From assembly GCA_963402885.1 (NCBI GenBank), contig OY727098.1, positions 7,187,001 to 7,251,000 of the forward strand: a stretch of 64,000 bases of DNA, read 5' to 3'. The notes beneath the pieces were generated by a model. The model had not been told where the DNA came from and did no database searches. It worked only from the letters and a program-made list of their open reading frames with translations. Of the stretch, positions 46,401 through 55,776 are shown one piece after another (the stretch's first letter is position 1; the number at the start of each line of letters is the position of its first letter). A program made the position numbers and the translations under genes. The stretch is from Antedon bifida (taxonomy: Eukaryota; Echinodermata; Crinoidea; Comatulida; Antedonidae).

Positions 46401-49144
46401 CATCCAAGAAGACTTAATGTTCTACTACCAAAGGCGAGTCTTCAACCTGTACCGATATTATGGTTCCTGAACTGCTTGGCCACTGGACTCAACCAAATGT
46501 CATAATTTCTCACACAAATCTGTTCAATGTGAATTGTTTAATTAAAACTAGCAATTAGTTGTTATTTATTTTTAACCAGGGCCATGACACAACTGCTGCA
46601 GCTTCAAACTGGGCTGTGTATTTGCTAGGCAGGAATCCAAAAGCACAGAAACATCTGCAAGAGGAATTGGATCAAGTATTTGGTAAGTAGTGAAGGGATT
46701 TTGTTTGTATTTATTTATTATTTATTCTTTATATTGAGTGACCTCTTACTTTTCCCCCAGAGAGTCCAGTTATGATGAGTGGCAGTGTGTGTACTAGTAC
46801 ACTGTGACAATCCCCTACTCATCTCGAAAAATGTACTAGTTTCTTTAAAAAAGTGCACATCAGCATTATGTGTACACTGGACCTACGGTTTGTAGTCCTT
46901 ATCCGAGAAGATTTGTTCTATCACCGAAACCATGGAGAGTGTTAGCCTCGACCTCTTGCCGATATTATATTATTATTCCATGCTCAGTCACATTATGAAG
47001 CTGTTGATAACTGTATACTTTTGTGCAATTATTTTGTTTATTACATTTAATATGTCACTTATGTCAAATACCATCATAGATTTCCTGTTGTGCCTTGATG
47101 CAAAGTGCCACTGTCAATAATTATACTTTACGTACAATGATAGCTAAATGCAATAGTCATTCATTAACTGTACATCTTCTTGTTTGATAGGAGATAGCAA
47201 TCGACCAGTGACCACAGATGACTTTAAAGAACTCAAATATCTTGACTGTGTTATCAAAGAAACACTTCGTATGTATCCTTCTGTTCCCATATTTGGACGT
47301 ACTATAGAAGAACCTATATCAATTGGTAAGTTAAAAAAAATCTATTATTGTATTTCAGGCCAATGTTAAAAAATACTTAATTTCTTTATATAATGATTGA
47401 TTTAATGTCATACTGCTGTTTCTCTTTATTATTATTATTTTGTTTTTTTTTTCATTTATTCGATAGTGATTTATTGTCTCATTTACTTTACCTGTTTACT
47501 TAGTTAATTATATTATTTTAGTTTGCAAAGTGTCTTTATACGTGACAAGAATAATTTATTCTTCTAGTATAGATCCTCAATAGGATTCTAGATGCTTTAT
47601 TTTCTTATTTATTATTATGTAAACTTTTTCTGTATTCATGTCATATTGAAATAAAAAAGTAGCTTACTGTAAAAATAATTAATGAATATTTGGTGATATG
47701 ATACCTTTTTCTTTCATATGTGTTTCTATACTAATTGTATAATTAAGTAGTTCTTCTACTAACTAATAGTTAGTAGAAGGTGACAAAAAGGTTTACTATA
47801 TCGTCACTATTCTTTCAAGAACTCCTATCTTGACAAAACATATATTACAGAAGTAATGAAGTAAAGTATAAAGAATAAGAATAAATAAATACAATTTTGG
47901 TTTTAAATAAATATTTTGAATTATTTCACATTTGAAAATTGACATTCACCATTTCCATAGTTTTTGTAATTTTTCTAGGAGTTTGTGTACCATTCAAAAC
48001 TGATAGTAATAATTAATTATTGCTTATTATCTAAATACTGTGATTCTTCTTTCTAGGGGGGAAAAAAGTTCCAGAAGGAACGCAAGCCATTATTCTCACC
48101 TATGGCTTGCATCGAGATGAACACCATTTCCCAGAACCTGAAGAGTTCAGACCGGATAGGTTCTTGCCGGAAAACTGTGTTGACAGACATCCATTTGCTT
48201 ATGTGCCATTCTCTGCCGGACCAAGGAATTGCATAGGTACAATTGTGAGACTGTTTGTGAGCATTTTCTAAATCTCTGTCTACACTATCAAACTAGTTTT
48301 GACATCATCATGTTCATATATGGGCACATCAAATTTTGTTGTCACATAAAGTTTGATAGTGTAGACAGAGCTTTAGACTGTGTTTGCTAACAAGTTTAAA
48401 CACGCAGAAATTGCCACCAGATAACTTAAGTATCCTGGTCGCTAGGCCAAATGCCCCATGTGCTAATAGAATGTAGTGTGATTGGCGTACAATGTTAATA
48501 AATAAATAAGAATAAAATCCTTGTTTATATATGTAAGGTCACTACACGGTCCCAAAAGATTTGTGCGTACGTACCCTTAAAATTTTCAGGCTTCTCCGTC
48601 CTCTAATAGTCCAGCTAAACAAAAAAATGGATAGCCATTAAAATTTAAGGAATGATGAATGGCAGAGTTATCTGAAGACATTACCGAAGCATTTCATAAA
48701 CACACCCTAAATGTATTTTTTGTTGCATCTTATAGTCTGCCTTTTAGTATGCCATACTGTACAGTATGTTTCCAATTAATCCTGTGTTGAGAGCGAGCTC
48801 TCCATTTGCGATGACAAGAACTTACATAACTTTTTAAAACTGATTTTTCTTGAACAAATTGTGATCATTATAATTGCTTGAGGTATTTAATTAGGATACC
48901 TGCCAGAATAATGCTATTAATATTTAGAATCAAATTATGTCTATTCTATGTCATTTGCATAAACCGGTTGTACTATTTTTCAGGTCAACGTTTTGCAGTC
49001 TTTGAAGAGAAAGTGATCCTTGCACACATATTCCGAAGGTTCAATGTTGAATCTGTTCAAGAGTTTGACGACCTCAAAATACATGGAGAAATTATTCTAC
49101 GTCCATCGGCTGGAATAGTTGTAAAGTTAACAAAAAGGAAGTAA
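37429..49144 (+). CDS. CYP4V2-like: Cytochrome P450 CYP4V2-like, gene 2 (11 exons, complete)
   Basis: Tandem paralogue of gene 1 with the same exon phases. Exons: 37429-37597, 40986-41098, 43936-44021, 44282-44472, 45111-45180, 45484-45610, 45935-46135, 46580-46682, 47191-47325, 48057-48236, 48984-49144 (TAA); 1536 nt, 511 residues. Exon 2 is one codon shorter than in gene 1 (FKKGFFRMW against [10 protein letters not shown]). The same landmarks are intact: membrane anchor near residues 5-25, EGHDTT with Glu319, KETLR, FRPDRF, and heme loop [10 protein letters not shown] with Cys457. Differences cluster in exon 2, after GHDTT (AAASNW against AAAAYW) and around the beta-sheet region after the K-helix ([12 protein letters not shown] against [12 protein letters not shown]), which may alter substrate choice. 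Introns 1 and 2 are much longer than in gene 1 because of insertions. Both genes look functional. Confidence 0.93.
38012..38690. mobile_element. Foldback element with CATTTCGGCCGCC ends (M4)
   Basis: The left arm TCATTTCGGCCGCCAGTCAT continues through GGTTATGGAA and AAAAAGGACAAAATATG; the right arm is its inverse, ending GGCGGCCGAAATG twice. The arms are about 80-100 bp and CATTTCGGCCGCC recurs within each. The centre is non-coding. It lies in intron 1 of P450 gene 2. Confidence 0.85.
38735..38945. repeat. Cluster of AGACAAAC / GTTTGTCT inverted motifs
   Basis: Eight or so copies of AGACAAAC or its inverse, including a hairpin GTGGTTTGTCTTT...AAAGACAAACCAC near 38779-38812. Related motifs occur near 37908-37970. 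It is non-coding. Confidence 0.6.
39212..40412. mobile_element. Degraded TTGCGCAATTT foldback element (M5), older copy
   Basis: The left end GTTATGCACAATTTGAATG matches GTTATGCGCGATTTGAAC of the 29645 copy with CG changed to CA or TG. The right part has AAATTGCAATTTGAATTGC and CCTTGCATAATTTAAAATTG. It lies in intron 1 of P450 gene 2, whereas the other copy is in intron 2 of gene 1. Confidence 0.55.
40018..40084. repeat. CpG-rich palindrome with GTTCACACG arms
   Basis: GTTCACACG (40018-40026) pairs exactly with CGTGTGAAC (40076-40084); between them is GGCGTACGCC, itself a perfect palindrome. Similar GTTCAC phrases near 39485 and 39541 suggest this is one end of a repeat. Confidence 0.6.
41876..42207 (+). 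repeat. Direct tandem duplication, about 169-bp unit
   Basis: CAGTGTGTTATTTCATTT starts at 41876 and again at 42045. The two copies run in parallel with few differences through CCCCAATCCCTGTCCTCC and end in TTTGACATAAACTA. It lies in intron 2 of P450 gene 2 and looks recent. Confidence 0.9.
43101..43124. repeat. Short perfect hairpin with CACGTG
   Basis: CCTCCCACG pairs with CGTGGGAGG around GCACCA. It contains a CACGTG E-box. Its role is unknown; it may be chance or the end of a repeat. Confidence 0.5.
43299..43371 (-). tRNA. tRNA-like gene, predicted anticodon AUC (Asp type), possibly a pseudogene
   Basis: The 73-nt minus-strand sequence folds as a complete cloverleaf: acceptor GCCCCAG with UUGGGGC, D stem GTCT/GGAC, anticodon stem TCTGC/GCAGA with 7-base loop ATATCAA, and T arm CCGGG-TTCGAAT-CTCGG. 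The A box TGGTCTAATGG matches consensus; the B box GGTTCGAATCT differs at its last base. The loop gives anticodon AUC, which would read the Asp codon GAU; normal eukaryotic tRNA-Asp uses GUC, so this may be a pseudogene or SINE founder. A partial copy of its anticodon region is at 43501-43540. It lies inside intron 2 of P450 gene 2. Confidence 0.6.
44846..44906 (+). repeat. Short tandem repeat TCTCATGAATATAGACCCC
   Basis: Three copies of a 19-bp unit in intron 4 of P450 gene 2, at the end of a repeat-like block (about 44690-44905) with two earlier 'attcatgaaaag' phrases. Confidence 0.7.
46375..46505 (-). mobile_element. SINE S2 fragment in intron 7 of P450 gene 2
   Basis: TTGTCCTCATCCAAGAAGAC and GAACTGCTTGGCCACTGGAC match the fragment in intron 7 of gene 1. 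Flanking intron sequence also aligns (CATAATTTCTCACACAAATC). Confidence 0.65.
46770..46985 (-). mobile_element. SINE S2 copy in intron 8 of P450 gene 2
   Basis: GTACACTGGACCTACGGTTT, TAGTCCTTATCCGAGAAG and a head near AACCATGGAGAG mark S2 in reverse orientation. Gene 1 lacks it in the corresponding intron. Confidence 0.65.
48272..48376. mobile_element. MITE family M1, short copy
   Basis: CTCTGTCTACACTATCAAA at the left and TTTGATAGTGTAGACAGAG at the right, 105 bp overall. It lies in intron 10 of P450 gene 2 and is absent from gene 1 at that place. Confidence 0.85.
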
Positions 49145-49691
49145 TCGCGCTGTTACTGCTTTTTCTGTTAACGAAATTTATACAGCACAGAAAATTAAAC
49201 AAATCAAATCTATCAGAATAAGAATATACAGTATTATTAAATAATTAATGTAAACAAAAAAAACATTTACATTTTGCGCTCTTTCCAGGGGTTGGATATT
49301 TCCGCCGTAGGCGTGTTCGACTAGGCTGTTTTGTATGAAATGACATATATACAATTATATTTTAGTAAAATTCTACAGTCAATTACAAATTTTTTTCTGT
49401 GTCTTTATAAGTAAATAATAATGGGCCTGCCTACCTGAGATTGTCTCAGATAATATATTCTTATATTTTGACAGAAAAAAAATATCAAAATTATTTCTTT
49501 CAATTATTTTTGTATATTTGCAAAGGTAACTATTAAAAATGCAATATAGTGCAGCTTAACGTGATTATCTAAATTTAATCATATTTTGTATAAAAAAAAT
49601 AAATTATTTATAATCATTTTTATTGATATTAATATATATGTTTATAAAAGTTTGTTACTGACGGGTTTGAGAATGAGGAATTAACTCACTA

Positions 49692-49905
49692 AAGCCTTTT
49701 TTCCTGTTGATGTTATTCGACGCTACCGTCGTTGAACTGTTAACGATCAACGACTTGATCGTTTGACAACGATCAAGTTGAAATAATAACGATAGCGAGT
49801 ACCTTTTCCTGTAAATCGTTAACATTTCAATGTTTACGTAGAAGATTGCTGATTATTGTTAACGATAGCGTCAAATAACGTCGACAGGAAAACAGGCTTT
49901 AGCTG
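49692..49905. mobile_element. Foldback MITE with TAAAGCC...CCTGT...GACGTTATT ends (M6)
   Basis: The left arm (AAAGCCTTTTTTCCTGTTGA, TTATTCGACGCTACCG) pairs with the right arm (CGATAGCGTCAAATAACGTC, GACAGGAAAACAGGCTTT). The middle holds TTAACGATCAACGACTTGATCG palindromes, shown here only in part. No coding capacity. Confidence 0.8.
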
Positions 49906-50608
49906 CTGTGTTTACTTAATAAGTGCCGTGTATTTTAATTATTCTAATGGCAATTGTTGCAATTACAAATAAACTTTTTGTCAGTTGACAGTATTTGATT
50001 TTAAAATATGATTACAAAAAAAGCAAATGTTACAGATTAACCTGAAATATTGAAGCCTGTGTTAAAATCTCACTTAGGATATTTTTTAGATTCCTTAGAA
50101 ATGCTAGAGAGTGATCCGATAGATCTTCCAGGCTAGATAAGTCACTCCTGGTGAAAACTGGGAAAACTTACCGTAGGCCTATGGAGAAATAATATATACT
50201 TTTTGTTGTCTATGTGTACACTAAAGATATCAATATTTTATTATATTAATCAATAATATTAATATTCTGAAAATTGTGGTCTTTTATTATAGAAATAATT
50301 TTCTGAAATATAATGCTGCATGCATTTGATTTTGAATTATAAACAGTTAAATTGTATTTGAACAAATCGAGGCAATAAATTATTTTTAAATTGCATTTTG
50401 TTGTTTTACTTTGGTGTAATATTCATTCTTAGCCCGGGTTTAAGTTTGTTGTGCCTACTGTACTTTTTCCTATAGAAAATTCTTATTTGTTTGAAATTAC
50501 CATAGAGACATACAGTATCACCATGAAATTTAAAAAATAGCGGATCTCAATCAATTACGACGGTGCTAGAAAAGTAGATAGCCCCCTCTATTAAGTTACT
50601 TTGTTTGG

Positions 50609-50622
50609 GTTGCTATAGCTAC
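50609..50622 (+). promoter_or_regulatory. X-box-like (RFX) site upstream of the coiled-coil gene
   Basis: GTTGCTATAGCTAC agrees with the RFX palindrome GTTGCCATGGCAAC at 11 of 14 bases and lies about 110 bp before the start codon. X-boxes mark ciliary genes in animals. The mismatches keep this tentative. Confidence 0.35.
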
Positions 50623-50730
50623 AAATTGCGGAAGTACAATTTAGTGTATTGCCTAATGGTAAACAAAATCAAAGCGACAGAATAAAGTACACGAACTTAA
50701 TCGACGACCTAGGCTATATTTCCTATCAAA

Positions 50731-52428
50731 ATGAGTGAACTTGCATCGCATTGGGAAGCACTAAGAAAACAACGTGTAATTGATAGAAAACATGCTGCGT
50801 TGAAACGAATGAAAGAAGAAAAGGTGAGTTTATAAAGTAGGCCTACTGTATACAAATACAGTGAATATCTAAGTGGGTTCTTACATCTGGGTGCTTACTC
50901 TTTTTTGGTTACCCTACCGACTGTGTGTATTCTTGCAGACAGGCCTTCTGGTCTATTTATACTTTTATGCGTGGGTAAGCACACACAAGTGCGATAATTT
51001 CTGCTGTACGACAAATGTTTTTTTTTATATCATAAAAGAAGAATAATTGTTTGTATTTTTTATTCGTGTGTGTTTTTAAGGAAAGACAAGAAAGAGAATT
51101 TGCTGAAGAAGAATACAGAAGAGCATGCATTTTAAAAGAACAAGAAGATCAAAGAAAACAGGAACTTTCAAATCAAATAAAATCCGGATCAAAAACAGCT
51201 ATAAAGAAATCATACAGAGACAGAGAAAGGTTCGTTAAAAATGAAATATGTAAACTAGGCAAAATAATAAATAAAACATATAATTTTAATTATAACTCGT
51301 GGTGAATTTTAAAAAGAACATATAAACGAAAGTGATCGATACAGGATGTAGAGCCAAATAGAAATAAATAATAAAGACACTTGTAAATAATTACCAATTG
51401 AACATTATATTGCACTACAGGCTGTCATGAGTATGAACTCAATATTCTTGGCTTTCTTCTGACCAAGCACCTGAAGATTGAGGAACTCATGAAACAGCCT
51501 GCAGTGCAATAAAATGTTCAATTGGTAATTTTTTGTCTTTATCATTTATTTCTATGGTAATTTTAATTAGGCATTTCCCCCTCCACCTCCTCCGGTCCCC
51601 TCTGGTTTAGTATAATGCAGTGACCCGAGCCACATGTGGAGATACTACGAAGATATACAATTTAATACAATAGAAATAACACAAGCGATTGTAGTGTAAG
51701 CATAATTACACTGTGTTTAAAGAATGAATGAATAACATGTCACATCTTTTCACACATTCATTGTGTTAGGAAACATGACAATGGAATCCGTCACTACAAA
51801 CAAGGGCATCGGTCACTGAAAATACAGCTTTAGGAAGTTGGAAAGTCAGACTAGAATCAAGCTAGGATCACTTAGGCCTAAAGAAACAAGACAAAAAACT
51901 GAGCTTCTGGCTAGAAACAGATAATAAAATATGACTCTAGTTTTGTTGAAGTTCGATTTAATGAAACTTATAGTTTTATTTTGCTGTGAAACGTGTGTGT
52001 TAAAATGTACAGTATTTTAATAAACGAAATAAACTGAATATGATGACTGTATTTTATTATTACCGAGATTAGTAAGAATATATATGAACCATGGCATCAG
52101 TATCTCTATTAAAATGAAACAAGTATACCATTTTCAAAATGGAACCGCAACAAGTTTGTCGAATTCAGATTTCAGAAAAGATTTTAATGATTTTTATGTG
52201 TAGCGCCCTCTATTTACAAACTTTTTTAACAACTTTTTTAGGACAATACAGAGGCTTCAGGAGGAACGAGAATGGCACGACGAGATGATAAGACACATGG
52301 ACAAGAAAGAAAGACAAGATATTTATACAGATATGATGAGAGATCACAAACATAAGTCTAAGGTGCTACGTGATCACGGAATCTATAGAGGCGATCCTAA
52401 GTTTTTTATTGACCCACAATATGCCTAA
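50731..52428 (+). CDS. Short charged coiled-coil protein of unknown identity (3 exons, 142 aa)
   Basis: Exons 50731-50823, 51081-51229, 52242-52428 (TAA); phases agree and the sum is 429 nt. The protein begins MSELASHWEALRKQR and is almost entirely Lys/Arg/Glu-rich helix (ERQEREFAEEEYRRACILK; RTIQRLQEEREWHDEMIRHM), with a short non-helical end DHGIYRGDPKFFIDPQYA. There is no signal peptide or membrane segment. The second donor (AAAG|GTTCGT) is weak, but the reading frame and helix character continue into exon 3. I do not recognise the family. Size, charge and the X-box-like site suggest a ciliary microtubule-associated protein, which is inference. A poly(A) signal is near 52789. Confidence 0.75.
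51350..51562. mobile_element. Near-full-length hairpin element in the coiled-coil gene intron
   Basis: The left arm (ATAGAAATAAATAATAAAGA, ATTACCAATTGAACATT, TTGCACTACAGGCTG) pairs with the right arm (CAGCCTGCAGTGCAATAAAA, TGTTCAATTGGTAATT, TCTTTATCATTTATTTCTAT). The inner part pairs too (ATGAGT/ACTCAT, CTCAAT/ATTGAG, CTTGG/CCAAG). The whole 210 bp is one long hairpin, as in MITEs. Confidence 0.85.
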
Positions 52429-53595
52429 GACTGAGTGATAATATAGAAACGACGTCACCACGAGAGCTAGCTAAACATGTTTTGTAAAGACACGCCAAAT
52501 AAGTAGTCTTTCCCCACTCGATCCTACGTAGTAGAGGTTTAGAGAAGGCCAACCGCATGGGAATTTTTTTGTTATTTGAATGACTAATTATTTTTAAAAA
52601 AATGCAAATATGCCTAGGCTAAATAAATTAATGAGTAAGCATACGTTTTTTTGTGTGATTTGAAATATTAAAAAAAGTTTGTCCAAATTAGGGTGTTTCG
52701 TCGGGGGTGGGGGAACATATTTAGTAATAACATTTAGACCTAACTTTATAATTATATCCGTTATGTTTATTCCGCACACCCACTTGTAAATAAAAAATGC
52801 AAAGGTACTGTAAAAGTGTAGTAGCATTGTTTTCTTTTGTCTTTTTTGAGAGAAATAATATGACGTAATTAAATTATTAAAAACATTTGTTCGGCGCAGC
52901 CGGCACAGAGAAGAGTTGCCGATGCTTGCTATACAATACCAAGGTAATCTGCCTAATAGTCTGTTGAATAAGAGCTGAAAATGTCAAAATACGTCAAGAG
53001 TTTGATTCTTCTCTTAGCTTTGAATATGGAGGTATAAAAATAAATAATTTATAACTACATGCTTTGAATACAATTAATGGATCAAGCAAGCGACACTCAT
53101 GCTGTATGAATAACAATACTGTTAGGAATCCTTGTGCCAATGTTTTACTATATTTATGTTTTTTTACGATATTGAAAGAGCGCCGTCGAGTTGATTTATT
53201 TAGTCTAGCCCGATTAATTTTCCCAAAGAATGCAATGGAGTGCTATGTAATACCAGGAAAGAGTGAAATTTAAATTTAATTTCACTCTAACCTGATAAGA
53301 CCAAGTTTACCATTAAAATTTGCGTTAAAAGTAAAAACAAATGGTATTAGAATAAACCCGGAATGTTACACTTGTACCAATTGAAACAGTTGAACGGTTG
53401 AATACGAAATGAAACGTCCCTAAAAACACAATGTATTATTACATAGTACAATACGTATACTAAATATCCGTCGGCTTTATTGATGTTTACAATGAATAGT
53501 TTGAAAGAAAAATCCAAATCATTTATCAGTACTTTTTGTATTATAATACCAATCAGCATGCAACACGCGCCAATTCACAACACACATTGATTACT

Positions 53596-53609
53596 GTTGC
53601 CCAGGCAAC
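53596..53609 (+). promoter_or_regulatory. RFX X-box GTTGCCCAGGCAAC
   Basis: Two perfect inverted half-sites, GTTGCC and GGCAAC, separated by two bases, match the RFX-binding X-box. It lies about 5.6 kb before the kinase start codon, just upstream of a CpG-containing stretch (53640-53750) that could be a first exon. It probably drives the CDKL2-like gene, though no transcript evidence is available. Confidence 0.6.
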
Positions 53610-54126
53610 ACACGAAAAGAGCTTGGCTGAATATGCATGACCTCGGAATCCGATGGTGATGACCTGAATGTGTGTACTGTATATATCGTCGTGTGTGTTG
53701 GTTTGCAGTTGTTCTAGCTAGCCGTGGTGTGGGTACGAAGTTTTTCTTAAGTTTTTACTGGTAAATACTTTTTGCATTTGTTTGTTTCGGTATGTAAGTT
53801 GATTACTCTTTTGTATAGAATCACTTATATAAAGTACAAACTTTTCTAGGCTATGCCAATTCTAATTATTAAGTTCTGTTTTATGGTAAGTTTGTTGTGA
53901 TCGTCAGCTGGCTTTTTTTGGGGTTCGCGATTTTTTAAGCAGTTGCTCCGCGCCCAGGCTAGGCAGGCAGTGTTTTTGTTGGGGGAGTGCATTGTCATTG
54001 AGCCTGCAGATTGAGCACTCTTTTCCAACACTGACAACTCTTGTTTTTTTCAAGCTTCAGATGTTGTCATGTATATTATTATAATTATGTATAAACTCCA
54101 TAGGCCTAGCATCAATACCAATCCAT

Positions 54127-54187
54127 ATTTAGTCACATCACACTTTTTTTTGTCAAACTAGGCCTAGTTTGATAGACAGAGCTTTAA
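54127..54187. mobile_element. MITE family M1, right-end fragment
   Basis: ATTTAGTCACATCACAC, TTGTCAAACTAG and TTTGATAGACAGAGCTTTAA match the M1 right end; the left half is missing. Confidence 0.65.
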
Positions 54188-55449
54188 CCGTAAAATAACA
54201 TCATTTATGATATTAACTACTTGCGTTATAAGCAACACTTAAAGTATAACAGTATACTGTAAGTACACTTGTTAATTTAATACATTTTTTTATGTGACAG
54301 GAAATCAGCTGAAAGAAACGAATCAATAATTCAGTCTTAAAGAATATATTGGATTTAATATTACAAAATTCAATCAATTCGACATCTTAAATTTTATCTG
54401 AACAAGAATGAACACAAAGAACAGCTGTCAAGATATTTGATGTCTCAATTATGTAGATCATTTCAGTTTCCAGTATTTTTTTCCTGAGCATTCTGAAACT
54501 TTTTTTCTCTGAGTATTGACCGCAAATATGTGGGAAATAGAATGCCAAGGAATTTGGAGACTTGACTTCAGTTAAAATAGAAGATCATTGCAATTTGGTA
54601 GGTAAGAATTTGAATTATTTATGGAGATTTTTTTACTTCTTTCAATTGAAATTGAATTGTAATTTTTTACTGTACAGTTGGATTAATGTTTGTTACAAAC
54701 AAAATGATACAGTAGTGTCATACAGTATGTGGTTGACAACTCAGTGGTGGCTTTCTATAGATTGGGATGTACTTTTATGATCATAGCATATTTTTCTCTC
54801 CCATGGCCTGGTTACATTTATATTAATAATTTATCGGCATTTGTTGTTTTTAGAAATACTGTATGTTGGAATATGATCATAAGTGATATAATATATTGTA
54901 CTGTAAATTATATAAACATTTTCAGTGTCATAAATTATAAATTTATAAAAATTATCTTGGCAATAAACTTTGTAAGAAAAAAATATAATTAAATTGTTAA
55001 GAGATAAGATAAGTGATCATTTGATCTGCAAGTACTACTTTGGAAAATTTATCTTTGAAATCTTATAAAAATAACATTTAAAAAATGTACAAAAAAGGAG
55101 AATATTTTTTTTTATCATAATAAAAAAATATGCATTATTATCTAGTTTAAAGTTATTCTGTATGGAATTATAACAAAGAAATGTGGTTTACTCTGAGATT
55201 GCGATTATGATTTTTCATTGAATTGTGTTCTGACTTTTATATTGTTGGATAAAGTAAAAAGATTCCAAAGATGGCATGTCATTTATTAGTACCTTTGGAT
55301 GTTATTATCGCACTCCACTATCAAAAAGACAAGAAAGCAGCTGAAGTTTGGCATAGATGTCAAAACTCAAGATCAGCAATGGAAAACTGTCAGTATTCAT
55401 TTAGAAAGGATGTTAAATAAAAAATTAAGTTGCCAGACACAGACACCAG

Positions 55450-55620
55450 GCTTTGCCTTTGAAGGCGAGCGAGTGCTCAGCTAACACACTCCTTGAGGAG
55501 TGCGATTTACAACACACTTAAATTTCTACACACCAAAATACAAACAGCACACCTACAGCTAGCATCCCTGAATGTATGAGGAATGTAATTTGTAGCAATA
55601 ATTTTCAAAAGACAAGACAT
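55450..55620. repeat. Dispersed repeat B, second copy
   Basis: The reverse complement of the 23270-23430 copy: GGCGAGCGAGTGCTCAGCTA, CACACCAAAATACAAACAGC, GAATGTAATTTGTAGCA. Non-coding. Confidence 0.65.
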
Positions 55621-55629
55621 GAGACACTA

Positions 55630-55776
55630 TCTGTCTGTCTACACTATCAAAGTTTATGTGACAACAAAATGTGATGTGCCCATAGATATGATGATGTTAT
55701 ATCACTACCATATTTTAGCACATCAAATACTTTTTTTGTCAAACTACTGTAGTTTGATAGTGTAGACAGAGCTTTA
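55630..55776. mobile_element. MITE family M1 copy
   Basis: GTCTGTCTACACTATCAAAG at the left and TTTGATAGTGTAGACAGAGC at the right, 147 bp, with the typical ATATCACTACCATATTTTAG core. It lies in the likely first intron of the kinase gene. Confidence 0.85.

Larger units (their letters stand above)
49145..50730. other. Spacer between P450 gene 2 and the coiled-coil gene
   Basis: AT-rich 3' flank with several AATAAA-type sites (for example near 49597 and 50373). It contains the foldback element at 49692-49905 and, near its right end, an X-box-like motif (50609-50622). No gene was found. Confidence 0.5.
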
